This document shows positions 8,050 through 15,771 of a DNA stretch of 64,000 nucleotides, one piece after another. Where the stretch lies: the NCBI RefSeq assembly GCF_017308975.1, contig NZ_JADWPD010000003.1:1-64000 (forward strand), given 5' to 3'. Position numbers and translations under genes: made by a program. How positions within the stretch are numbered: position 1 is the first letter of the stretch; every line of letters starts with the position of its first letter. Source of the DNA: Amycolatopsis sp. MtRt-6 (GTDB lineage Bacteria; Actinomycetota; Actinomycetes; Mycobacteriales; Pseudonocardiaceae). The notes beneath the pieces are model-generated. The model was not told the DNA's origin, did no database searches, and was given only the letters and a program-made list of their open reading frames with translations.

Positions 8050-8067
8050 GTGCACATTAACCTGCAC
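8050..8067. promoter_or_regulatory. Candidate MerR operator/promoter between divergent genes
   Basis: The 27-base spacer holds an inverted repeat, GTGCA (8050-8054) and TGCAC (8063-8067), overlapping TTAACC. A second small symmetry ACC-TGCAC-GGT follows. Because the MerR start is at 8049 and the divergent ATG at 8077, transcripts on either side would have very short leaders. Assigned by position and symmetry only. Confidence 0.4.
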
Positions 8068-8076
8068 GGTGACGGT

Positions 8077-8877
8077 ATGAGCAACCAAGATCAGCCAACC
8101 GCTGCGGCGCCTGCCGGACTCGCCATCACCCGGGTGGCCAACGCGTGCGTCCTGCTCGAGTTGAACGACCATGCGATTCTCACCGATCCCTGGTTCACCG
8201 AGCGCTGGTACCTGCGCCGCGGTGAACCGTTGGGACTGGGCATCACCGAGCTGCCACCGTTGACGGCGATCGTGGCCACCAGCTTCGCCGCCAACCACTG
8301 GGATCTGCGTGCACTGCGGACGTATCGCCACAAGTCGGTCACGCCGGTGTATGTCAGTACATCCCGGATGGTCCGCCAAGCCCGCGCACTCGGCTACCCG
8401 ATGGCGAAACGTCTGCGCTGGGACGAGACCCGCGAGCTCACACCGACGCTGACTGTCGAAGCGGTTCCTGCCGGGCGGACCCTGGCGTGGCGCAACAACG
8501 CCTACGTGTTCAGCAGCGGGCAGACACGGGTGTTCTTCGGCGGCGAGATCGCCGACGTCGCCTGGCTGGAGCGTTACCGCGCCCGGCGCGCTCCGGCCGC
8601 GGTGGCGCTGTTGCCGACCAACGGGTTGCGGCCAGTCGTCGGTCCGCCCCTGGTAATGGGGCCCCGGCAGGCCGTGACCGCCGCGAACACACTCGGCGCG
8701 GACGTGCTCGTCCCGATCCACGACGCACACGCCGACGACCTGCTCTCACTGATCTTCCGCCGCCACGGGTCCGCCCAAGAAGCAAAAGCATTGGCGGCCA
8801 GCGAGTCACCCGGACTTGATGTCGTCTGCCTACCTCCGGGCGAACGCTGGACCTATTCAGCGGCGGATGCCCGGTGA
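8077..8877 (+). CDS. UlaG-like metallo-beta-lactamase-fold protein with degenerate metal site
   Basis: 266 residues from ATG at 8077. The order of elements matches UlaG-like hydrolases: ITRVANACVLLELNDHAILT, DPWF, then AIVATSFAANHWDLRAL where the family has a T-H-x-H-x-D-H motif, YVFSSGQTRVFFGGEIADVA for the usual GD motif, and VLVPIHDAHA near the end. Several ligands are replaced (SFAANHWD keeps only the last His; GGE instead of GGD), so classical two-metal hydrolysis is doubtful. The stop overlaps the GTG of the siderophore-interacting protein (GTGA), so the two form an operon under the divergent MerR regulator. It may bind or act on the same iron or redox-related ligand (inference). Confidence 0.72.
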   Translation: MSNQDQPTAAAPAGLAITRVANACVLLELNDHAILTDPWFTERWYLRRGEPLGLGITELPPLTAIVATSFAANHWDLRALRTYRHKSVTPVYVSTSRMVRQARALGYPMAKRLRWDETRELTPTLTVEAVPAGRTLAWRNNAYVFSSGQTRVFFGGEIADVAWLERYRARRAPAAVALLPTNGLRPVVGPPLVMGPRQAVTAANTLGADVLVPIHDAHADDLLSLIFRRHGSAQEAKALAASESPGLDVVCLPPGERWTYSAADAR

Positions 8878-9608
8878 CCACCACGCCCGCAACACCCGTA
8901 CGCCGCCTCCTAGACCGATTCTTTCGCCACGGCACCGTCGAAGCCGTCGACAGCATCACTGGACGGATGCGCCGGATTCGGATCGCCGGCGAGTCCCTAC
9001 GCGACCTGGACTGGAGTCCCGGGCAGCACATCCGGTTACGGGTCGGCGACCTGGTCCACGGTTTCCGCGATGCCCTGCGCACCTACTCGATCTGGGACTA
9101 CGACAACCGCGGCCGCCTCGACCTGTGCGTCTTCGACCATCCCGAGCCCGGGCCCGGCGCCCGCTGGTCCCGCCAGGTTCGCATCGGCCAGCAGGTCGCC
9201 TTCACCCACCCCGAGGGACGCCTCGTCATCCAGGAAAACGCCCCGTACCACCTGTTCGTCGGGGACGAAACCGCCTCGGCGGCATTCGGCGCCATGCTTC
9301 GAGCACTGCCCACCTCGGCCCGCGTCTATGCGGTCCTCGAAGTCGACACTCCCGAAGACCGCCCCCGACTGCCCCGGGCCAGCGAGCTCACATGGGTGTA
9401 CCGGAACGCGGCACTGACCGGCCCCGACTCGCTGGCCGACGCCCTGCACATGCTCGATCTGCCCACCGAACCGGGCATGGCCTACATCGCGGGAGAAGCG
9501 CGCACCTGCCAAGCCACACGCCGCCACCTCGTCCACGACCGCGGCTGGCCGAGGAAGTCGACCATCGTCAAGCCGTTCTGGGCCCCCGGCAAGCACGGCC
9601 TTGACTAA
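8874..9608 (+). CDS. Siderophore-interacting protein (FAD-dependent ferric-chelate reductase type)
   Basis: 244 residues. An FAD-binding ferredoxin-reductase-like barrel carries RTYS at 69-72, the flavin contact motif, after WSPGQHIRLRVG. It is followed by the SIP C-terminal NAD(P)H-binding half (YHLFVGDETASAAFGAML, then AYIAGEARTCQATRRHLV, GWPRKSTIVKPFWAPGK). These proteins reduce ferric siderophores in the cytoplasm to release iron. Family length is 240-290 residues, so it is complete. GTG at 8874 overlaps the preceding TGA. The absence of a siderophore transporter nearby and the MerR control suggest that it may serve a redox response rather than iron starvation; this is inference. Confidence 0.85.
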   Translation: MTTTPATPVRRLLDRFFRHGTVEAVDSITGRMRRIRIAGESLRDLDWSPGQHIRLRVGDLVHGFRDALRTYSIWDYDNRGRLDLCVFDHPEPGPGARWSRQVRIGQQVAFTHPEGRLVIQENAPYHLFVGDETASAAFGAMLRALPTSARVYAVLEVDTPEDRPRLPRASELTWVYRNAALTGPDSLADALHMLDLPTEPGMAYIAGEARTCQATRRHLVHDRGWPRKSTIVKPFWAPGKHGLD

Positions 9609-9860
9609 TCCCGCCCGCTCGCCCCAGCCACGACGTTGGATCCCGACCAGCCAAGTCACCCCATCCCCCGCCCCTCAGCGAGCGTGTAGCTTCTCGGTTG
9701 TCTCACGGGATGTCATCTGAGATCGGTCTCAGTTCCGTGGCATTTCCTCGGTGGTTCGGCCGGCTCTGGCGTGTTTGCGGTGGGGTCGCCGTTGCCGGCT
9801 CGCTCGAGCATGGCCAGGACTGGGGTCACGTCTTGGGTTTCCAGTCATCACGTACGGTTG
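9609..9860. other. Intergenic stretch without a recognised gene
   Basis: The minus strand has a short open stretch (TPVLAMLERAGNGDPTA up to a stop near 9720) that could be the tail of a lost gene, but I cannot assign a family. Nothing else is supported here. Confidence 0.3.
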
Positions 9861-10706
9861 CTAAGCCGTGAAGAAGTCGCACAGGGCTTCGGCAACACGA
9901 CGTGGATCGCCGTCGTCGTCCGGCCCCGAGTGCCCCAGTCCCGAGAACGCGATCCGTCGTGCGTGCGGGATCGCGGCGGAGAGCTCGTCCAGTGCGACGC
10001 TGAAGTACGCCGGGCTCTTCGTGCCGCCGAGCAGCAGAACCCGCGAGCCGAGCGACGCGTAGTCCCGGGCGGTGTCCGCCATCTCCTCGACCAGCCGCAT
10101 GTCGAAGCGCAGTGTGGGGATGAGCGCCGAGATCGGCACGTCATCACCGGACTCGTTGCCCTGCAGGCGCGCGCCGATCGCCATGAACGGCACGAGCACG
10201 AACCGCGGGAACCGGCCGAGCACCGGTTCGATCGCCAACCCGTTCAACGCGGTGACCAACGCGGAGGAGAGCCTGCCGCGGGCGACCTCACGGTCGAAGC
10301 GCGGCACCCAGTCCATTGGCGCCGAGCCGTTGACGGACAGCGGCGGCTCGTACAGGGCGATCGCGTCCAGGCCGGGCGCGGCATGGGCGGTGCGCAGTGT
10401 GACAAGCGCCCCCGCGCTCAGACCGAAGATCCGCGTCGCACCGGTCGCCGCGACCAGCGCCTGCAGATCTTCAACCTCCCGTGCGGCGCAGTAGTCGTCA
10501 CCGTGGCGTCCGCTCAGCCCTCGTCCGCGCCGGTCGGGCACGAGGACGGTGAAGTCGCTCGCCAGGGCGTCGGCGAGCTTCATGAGGTGCTGTGCCGCCT
10601 GCATGCCCCCGTGCACGAGGAGGACTGCGGGACCGCTGCCCAGCTGGCGATATCCGATGACGGTCCCGTCAGCGGAGCTGACCGATCCAGTGCGGTACTC
10701 GCTCAC
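9861..10706 (-). CDS. Alpha/beta-hydrolase fold enzyme
   Basis: 281 residues, complete. The oxyanion segment AVLLVHGGMQ, the nucleophile elbow GLSAG (Ser nucleophile), an acid strand LGSRVLLLGGTKSP, and the catalytic His in FSGLGHSGPD follow the canonical order. There is no signal peptide, so it is cytoplasmic. Substrate is unknown; the family includes esterases, lactonases and haloperoxidase-like enzymes. It is transcribed divergently from a TetR gene, and two copies of an 11-base motif lie in the shared promoter (10730-10777), so it is the likely repressed target. Confidence 0.82.
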   Translation of the reverse strand: MSEYRTGSVSSADGTVIGYRQLGSGPAVLLVHGGMQAAQHLMKLADALASDFTVLVPDRRGRGLSGRHGDDYCAAREVEDLQALVAATGATRIFGLSAGALVTLRTAHAAPGLDAIALYEPPLSVNGSAPMDWVPRFDREVARGRLSSALVTALNGLAIEPVLGRFPRFVLVPFMAIGARLQGNESGDDVPISALIPTLRFDMRLVEEMADTARDYASLGSRVLLLGGTKSPAYFSVALDELSAAIPHARRIAFSGLGHSGPDDDGDPRRVAEALCDFFTA

Positions 10707-10729
10707 ACGCTTCCCCCATTACCCAGGCA

Positions 10730-10784
10730 CAGTGTTCGCATAAACCCGACCGTAGCTTACCGCGTACAGTGTTCGCAATAACAC
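10730..10784. promoter_or_regulatory. Duplicated TetR operator motif in a divergent promoter
   Basis: The 11-mer CAGTGTTCGCA occurs at 10730-10740 and again at 10767-10777, a 37-base period. The second copy extends into the inverted repeat GTGTT-CGCAAT-AACAC (10769-10784), and the first has a weaker mate (AAAC). Such paired sites facing both genes suggest autoregulation by the adjacent TetR protein together with repression of the hydrolase. Confidence 0.6.
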
Positions 10785-10798
10785 GGGGAAGGGTGCCC

Positions 10799-11536
10799 AT
10801 GGTTGACGACACATCGCCGCAGGGTCAGGTGCGCCCACCGATCTGGCTGCGGCCGGAACGTGGCGCCCGGGGACCACGTCCGGTCCACAGCCGAGCCGAC
10901 ATCGCGGCCGTGGCCATCCGCGTCGCCGACGCCGAAGGCATCGAGGCCGTGTCCCTGCGCCGGGTCGCCGGCGAGATGGGCACCGGCACGACGACGCTGT
11001 ACCGCTACATCGCCACGAAGGACGAACTGTTCGACCTGATGATCGACAGCGCCATCGGGGAACGCGAGCCACCGCCACCGACCGGCGACTGGAAAACGGA
11101 CCTACAAGCGATCGCCTACGAACACCGCGCCATGGTCCTGCGCCACCCGTGGCTGGCCACCCTGCCCGCGACCCGCCCGGTGCTGGGACCGAACAGCCTG
11201 GCGTGGCTGGACGCGGCATACGCGACCGTGGACGTGCTGGACCTGGACGCCGACGAGGTACTGGCCCAGGTCGGCACCCTGCTGACCTTCGTTCGCGGGC
11301 ACGTCCTCGACGAACTGGCCGAACAAGAAACGGCCCGGCGGTCCGGTGTGGACATGCCGACCTGGCTGGCAGCGCAGGCACATTACGGCGACCTGATCAT
11401 CGGCAGCGGCAACTACCCACACCTGAGCCGAATCATGATCGAGGCGGACGCACCGCACGCCGACGACCGCTACGAACGGGCCTTCCGCCGCGGCCTCGAC
11501 CACATCCTGACCGGTCTCGCACACAGCGGCCGATAG
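10799..11536 (+). CDS. TetR-family regulator (TetR/C-type)
   Basis: 245 residues from ATG at 10799, which is preceded by GGGGAAGGG; an in-frame GTG at 10769 lies inside the operator and is less likely. The HTH covers residues ~40-75 (IAAVAIRVADAEGIEAVSLR, RVAGEMGTGTTTLYRYIATK). The C-terminal ligand-binding domain is TetR_C-like with TLLTFVRGHVLDELAEQE. An N-terminal extension of about 30 residues (PPIWLRPERGARGP) is typical of actinomycete members controlling efflux or modifying enzymes. It probably represses the divergent hydrolase and itself through the duplicated sites; the inducer is unknown. Confidence 0.85.
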   Translation: MVDDTSPQGQVRPPIWLRPERGARGPRPVHSRADIAAVAIRVADAEGIEAVSLRRVAGEMGTGTTTLYRYIATKDELFDLMIDSAIGEREPPPPTGDWKTDLQAIAYEHRAMVLRHPWLATLPATRPVLGPNSLAWLDAAYATVDVLDLDADEVLAQVGTLLTFVRGHVLDELAEQETARRSGVDMPTWLAAQAHYGDLIIGSGNYPHLSRIMIEADAPHADDRYERAFRRGLDHILTGLAHSGR

Positions 11537-11659
11537 CCGGCGACGTGTTCGCGCAGCCGCACCACCACCTCGCCGAAATCGGCACGGGCGACGGCGCAGG
11601 TCGCCCCCTTCGGCCGGCTGCGCTTCGGCCGGACGGCAACAGGATCTCGTTACGGGCCA

Positions 11660-11830
11660 GGCCGCGTGTTTGCGCGAGGACGTTGGCGATGGCGGTGGCC
11701 AGTACATGACCTTGTTCGGTGAGCGCAGTGATCGGGGCCGGCGCGGTGGTGCGGTGCACGAGCTGCTGGCCGAGTTCCCTCTCGAGTCGCCCGCGGGTGG
11801 CGCTGGAGTCCGCTGTGGTCGGTGGTGGCG
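11660..11830 (-). pseudogene. LysR-type HTH remnant
   Basis: The minus strand reads ATRGRLERELGQQLVHRT, then LTEQGHVLATAIANVLAQ, which resembles the second half of a LysR helix-turn-helix and the start of the linker helix. Nothing recognisable precedes or follows it within 11537-11958. Treated as a short degraded fragment; the family call is tentative. The remainder of this ~420-base stretch shows no gene. Confidence 0.3.
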
Positions 11831-11958
11831 GCGCGGGAATACCACGACGGGCGACCCGCCGAGGCATCCTCGCGTGAACTCACCATGCGTCCTGGGCCGG
11901 CCCGCATGTCTGCAGGCCGGCCCAGGACAACGGGATACGGCGGAGTGTTTCGGCTCGG

Positions 11959-12471
11959 TCAGATGCCGAACGGTGGTGCGTAGCGGACGGTGCCGCTGGG
12001 CAGCTGTTCCGAGTCGAAGCGCAGTGCCATCAATGCCTCGTCGGGGACATCGATACTGAGCCGGATGCCGTACTCCGATGCGCGGGTGAACCCGAACCGC
12101 GGGTAGTAGGTCGGATGCCCGAGAACGATCACGAAGTGCTCGCCGGCCTGCTCGGCGGCCTCGAGAGCGGCCAGGATGGCAGCGGAGCCTGCCCCGGTCT
12201 TCTGGTGCGCGGGCAGGACCGCGCACGGTCCCAGGCATAGCGCCGGGGTGTCGTCGACGTGACAGCGAGTCAGCAGTGCGTAACCGACGGGCTTGCCGTC
12301 CGGTCCGGCGCTGAAGATGGACAAGCCGTCGATCCACGCCGGATCGGTGCGTAGAGCATCGACGAGGTCAGCCTCCTCGGCGGTGTCGAATGCGGCGAGG
12401 TTGATCTCGCGGATCGCGGGGATGTCGGCGTCGGTCTCGGCGCGAGTGATCCAGTCGGTACGAGTGCTCAA
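11959..12471 (-). CDS. GNAT N-acetyltransferase (YhbS-like)
   Basis: 170 residues with TTG start at 12471, chosen because GGAGAAAG lies about 9 bases upstream. The GNAT fold is complete: ADIPAIREINLAAF, SIFSAGPDGKPVGYALL, LGPCAVLPAHQKTGAGSA (the acetyl-CoA loop, here Q-K-T-G-A-G-S rather than Q-x-x-G-x-G/A), and LGHPTYYPRFGFTRASEYGI. The HPxYYPRFGF motif places it with COG3153-type acetyltransferases, whose substrates are usually unknown. It follows rsgA on the same strand but is separated from it by a 42-bp perfect palindrome. Confidence 0.82.
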   Translation of the reverse strand: MSTRTDWITRAETDADIPAIREINLAAFDTAEEADLVDALRTDPAWIDGLSIFSAGPDGKPVGYALLTRCHVDDTPALCLGPCAVLPAHQKTGAGSAAILAALEAAEQAGEHFVIVLGHPTYYPRFGFTRASEYGIRLSIDVPDEALMALRFDSEQLPSGTVRYAPPFGI

Positions 12472-12514
12472 AACTGCTTTCTCCGTTTCGTGATGGTGAG
12501 TTGCTCGGCGAGGA

Positions 12515-12556
12515 CGTCTGCCTGCCGCGGGCGCATGCGCCCGCGGCAGGCAGACG
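12515..12556. terminator. 42-bp perfect palindrome (long hairpin)
   Basis: The 42 bases are exactly self-complementary: a 21-base arm starting CGTCTGCCTGCCGCGGGCGC runs into its own complement with no loop (centre GCATGC). It lies between the 3' end of rsgA (12602) and the start of the GNAT gene (12471), both on the minus strand. It probably terminates rsgA. A loop-free perfect palindrome of this length is unusual and could also be a recombination or IS scar. Confidence 0.6.
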
Positions 12557-12601
12557 CGCGCAGGCCAGGAGGTCCCCGGATGCGTGATGCCACACGCGGC
12601 G

Positions 12602-13684
12602 TCAGCGCTGGCGGTCGCGGAATCGGTAGGTCGCGCGCAGATCCCGCGTGATCGCCTTCTTGGTTTTGCTTCCCTTGCTCGACTCGCGGGCATTCCCCCG
12701 GGCCGCCGCCCGCTCGCTTTCGCGCAACAGCTTTCGGTACCGATCGAGTCGGCCCACATCCAACATGCCGACGACCACAGCTTCCTGTACGGCGCAGCCG
12801 GGTTCGCTGCGATGTTCGCAATCACGGAAGGCGCAGTCCCGGGCGTAGGCCTCGATCTCGGCGAACACCCGCTCGACCCCATCCGCGACATCTTGCAAGC
12901 CAATACCTCGTAACCCCGGGGTATCGATGAGCACCCCGCCGCCGGGCAATGGCAGCAATTGGCGGTGCACAGTGGTGTGCCGACCCTTGCCGTCGCCGGC
13001 CCGAACTTCGCTGGTGCCCATGTGTTCTCGCCCGAGCAGAGCATTGGCGAGCGTGGACTTTCCTGCCCCCGACGGGCCGAGCAGGACCGTGGTCCCGGTC
13101 ACCACCTCCGACAGAACGTCCAGACCCGTACCTGTCGTGGAACTGGTGGTGACGATGTCCACGCCGGGCGCCAGGGCGGTAATGACGGCCAGGGCCGTAC
13201 CGGGGTCGTCGGCGACGTCGGCTTTGGTGAGTACGACGACCGGTTTCGCGCCACTGTCCCAGGCCAGCGCGAGCAGGCGCTCGACCCGGCCCGCGTTCAG
13301 CGGTGCCGCGAGCGAGACCGCGATGACGACGGAGTCGATGTTCGCCGCCAAGACCTGCTGGTGGGAGGTCCGATCCGACGAGGCCCGGGTGATCGCGCTG
13401 CGCCGTGGCAGCAGTGCCACCAGTTCCGGCTCCGGGCCCGGGCGCAGCGCCGCCCAGTCGCCTGTGCACACGGAATGGGCGGGGTCGAGGGAGGCAACCG
13501 CCACGCTGTCCGCGCGGACGGGACCCGATGCGGTGAGCGTGTCACAGCGGCCGCGGTCGACCCGCACGACGCGAGCGGGAACGAGACCAGCGGCCGCATG
13601 CTCTGTGAACAGTGCTGCGAACGAGTCGTCCCAACCGAGCGCGGACAGCTCGAACGAGGACGAGGAAGGTCGAGATGAATGCAT
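12602..13684 (-). CDS. rsgA: Ribosome small subunit-dependent GTPase A
   Basis: 360 residues, full length. An OB-fold N-terminus is followed by the circularly permuted GTPase motifs in the RsgA order: G4 (VVLTKADV), G1 (GPSGAGKSTLANALLG), G3 (LIDTPGLRG). The C-terminal zinc finger has CAFRDCEHRSEPGC. RsgA releases the 30S subunit after late maturation. It is normally a core, monocistronic gene, so its position inside an otherwise mobile-looking region is odd; it may be a second copy, as some actinomycetes carry two. ATG at 13684. Confidence 0.9.
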   Translation of the reverse strand: MHSSRPSSSSFELSALGWDDSFAALFTEHAAAGLVPARVVRVDRGRCDTLTASGPVRADSVAVASLDPAHSVCTGDWAALRPGPEPELVALLPRRSAITRASSDRTSHQQVLAANIDSVVIAVSLAAPLNAGRVERLLALAWDSGAKPVVVLTKADVADDPGTALAVITALAPGVDIVTTSSTTGTGLDVLSEVVTGTTVLLGPSGAGKSTLANALLGREHMGTSEVRAGDGKGRHTTVHRQLLPLPGGGVLIDTPGLRGIGLQDVADGVERVFAEIEAYARDCAFRDCEHRSEPGCAVQEAVVVGMLDVGRLDRYRKLLRESERAAARGNARESSKGSKTKKAITRDLRATYRFRDRQR

Positions 13685-13940
13685 AGTGAGACCCTTTGGA
13701 AAAGGGGCCCCGCTCGGACACCGAGACCATCGAGGCTACGAACCGATGTGGCTCGCGCCGCTATCGGCGATGGGAATCGATCAGACCGGAGCCCCGGACG
13801 TGAGGATGATCCGGGCGCTGCACAGGGCAGCGGTCTTCACCGCAATCATCAACTCACCCCCCAATCTCTCGCACCATGTCGATCTCGGACGTGCCACCCT
13901 AACATGCTCGCGCAGCAAACGCAGGACGGTCGCCGCGGGT

Positions 13941-13958
13941 GTACTGCGATTTCAGTAC
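13941..13958. promoter_or_regulatory. 18-bp inverted repeat upstream of the MMPL fragment
   Basis: GTACTG and CAGTAC flank CGATTT. This size fits a TetR- or PadR-type operator. It lies about 90 bases before the start of the truncated MMPL transporter; no regulator gene is adjacent, so the site may be orphaned. The rest of 13685-14047 shows no gene. Confidence 0.45.
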
Positions 13959-14047
13959 GTGGGTGTCGGCAGGCGCACGACGACAGGCCGATGCGCGGCC
14001 GGAAGCCTGGGGGGTGTCTGATGCTCCCGACGCGGAAGGCTCGATTC

Positions 14048-14675
14048 GTGGCACTGTTTCTCTACCGGCTGGGGCGGCTGGCCTTCCGGCGCCGCCGGGT
14101 GGTCGCCCTCGCTTGGCTGGCCGTCCTGGGTGTGACCGCGATCGGCGCGAGTCTCGGCGGCGTGATGTCCGGGGACGCCGGCTCCGCGCCGGGCACCGAG
14201 GCGCAGTCCGCGCTGGATCTGGTGCGGGACCGCTTCCCGGGCACCGATCAGGCGCTCGCCACCGCCCGGGTCGTTTTCGTGGCGCCGGCGGGGAAGAAGA
14301 TCACCGACGAGCACGCCACCGTCGACCGGCTCCTCGCGGACGTTGCGGGCGGCCCGCAGGTCGCGGGCGTGGTGAGCCCGTTCGCGGCGCGGGCGGTGAG
14401 CCCGGACGGGAGCACGGCGTACGCGACGGTCGGGTACACCGCGCCGGCGGACGACCTCACCGCCGCCACCGAGGACCGGCTGCGTGACGCGGTCGCGGCC
14501 GTACGCCGGGACGGGGTGACGGTCGAGGTCGGCGGGCCGGTGCTCGCCGGGAAGCCGAAGGTCGGCGGCGTGACCGAGATCGTCGGCCTGCTGCTCGCGG
14601 GGCTGGTGCTGCTGGTCGCGTTCGGGTCCGTCGTGGCGGCCATGCTGGGCCTCGCCGTCGGCATCGACTACCGGA
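14048..14675 (+). pseudogene. MMPL-family transporter, N-terminal part with internal deletion
   Basis: GTG at 14048 (GGAAGG upstream) starts MALFLYRLGRLAFRRRR, the first transmembrane segment (VVALAWLAVLGVTAIGASLG) and the extracytoplasmic domain up to GGVTEIVGLLLAGLVLLVAF. The frame then passes from FGSVVAAML directly to GLAVGIDY. In full-length relatives these two motifs are separated by about 30 residues (two helices), so there is an in-frame internal deletion. Homology ends at 14675; more than two thirds of the ~700-residue family length is missing. MMPL proteins export lipids or drugs; this copy cannot. Confidence 0.72.
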
Positions 14676-14681
14676 GCCATA

Positions 14682-14864
14682 GACCTGCCCGGGACCACCT
14701 GGCACGACCGCCCACCCATCAGCCGCGGCAACACCCTCGCCGTGGCCACAGACCAGTCCGCCGCCCCAGGGCTACTCGCCGAAGTCGGCATCACCGCCGC
14801 GCAGCTCGCCCTCCAGCAACTCGGCGAAGCCCTCAGGCCACCCCAGGCCCACACCCGAGCTTGA
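14682..14864 (+). other. Orphan 61-codon tail of an unrecognised gene
   Basis: The frame reads DLPGTTWHDRPPISRGNTLA, then VGITAAQLALQQLGEAL and ends in a stop at 14864. Codon use looks like genuine coding sequence, but there is no start and I cannot name the family. It directly follows the MMPL break point. The following stretch to about 15136 shows no gene I can support. Confidence 0.3.
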
Positions 14865-15136
14865 ACATCGCCACGACCAAGGCCCGTCCCGGTGAACACG
14901 CACGACGGGAGGCGAACAGCCCGAACGGCGGGATCGCGGTACTCGGGTCGAACCCGGCCGTGTGCCGGCTGACCACCAAGCCGATGACGTTACTGGTGAA
15001 TACATCGTCCAGGCTCGCGTGGGCCACCACGGCGCGGCACGCCTCTCGTTCGGCCAGCAGGGTCGCGTAGTCGACTTCGGCGCTGACCGCCTCCGCAGCG
15101 TGGAAGCCGGCTTCGCCGGCGGGGTAGAGCCTTGCC

Positions 15137-15245
15137 ATGGGCGTACTCGCCGAAGGACTGGGCGTGGACACGGACAGCGCGTTCGCCCTGCTCCGCGACC
15201 GCAACCGGGCACTGGCAAACGCGGCCCGTGAGGTGATCAACAGCT
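15137..15245 (+). pseudogene. ANTAR-like helical fragment
   Basis: GVLAEGLGVDTDSAFALLRD, then RALANAAREVI matches the pattern of the ANTAR RNA-binding domain (GVLAERLG, AFxLLR, AxxVV), which normally ends GAF- or receiver-containing antiterminators. Only this piece remains between unrecognised DNA and the ISL3 fragment. Tentative. Confidence 0.35.
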
Positions 15246-15281
15246 GGTTGTCGTCACCCGATGACGCTCCAGGACAGGATC

Positions 15282-15627
15282 GCAGCGAACGGTTCAGCGC
15301 CAGATCGAGTCGCCGTGAGCAGTCCAGCAACCCGACTCCGGCATCGAGGAAGTCATGGATCTGGTGCCAGCGCTGCAAAGTGGTCTCGGCGAGCTTTCCC
15401 TCGCGCAGTCTCGCAGCCGAGGCCCAGCAAGCACTGTGGGCAGCGACTTCCCTGCCCGCGGCGTCGCACATGCCATGCCGGAGATGCCATCTGTCGGCGA
15501 CCTGGATCGTGTGCGGCAGCGCGTCGATCCGGGTACCGGTGTCTGCATCGATCACCACGTTGGCGCAGTCATGACATCTACACAGGCCGAAGAACACCAC
15601 GTCGACCAGCTTTGCCATCTCAGCCAC
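15282..15627 (-). pseudogene. ISL3-family transposase fragment
   Basis: The minus strand reads ANVVIDADTGTRIDALP, then IQVADRWHLRHGMCDAAGRE, VAAHSACW and LQRWHQIHDFLDAGVGLLDC. These are the middle motifs of ISL3 transposases (VIVDADTGARID ... VADRWHLWHGL). The conserved stretch between DALP and QVADRWHL, about 35 residues including a catalytic acid, is deleted, and both termini are missing. No terminal inverted repeats are visible nearby. Confidence 0.68.
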
Positions 15628-15771
15628 AAACGATCATGACAAGTCCCCAACCCGTCCCGGCCAGGGCCCACCGCTCCACCACCGAAAGTGCGCCAGAGCG
15701 GTTCCTTTTACAGTCCCGGTTGTGGGCGGTCAGCGGCGGGCAAGTTCCGAGACGAGCGGAGGCATCGTGCG

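Noticed and set aside
9700..9860. Possible transposase tail on the minus strand
   Set aside because: The residues TPVLAMLERAGNGDPTA look protein-like, but I could not tie them to a family or find a longer frame.
14865..15136. Possible gene in either strand between the MMPL fragment and the ANTAR-like piece
   Set aside because: Frames are open on both strands but none shows a recognisable motif or start signal.
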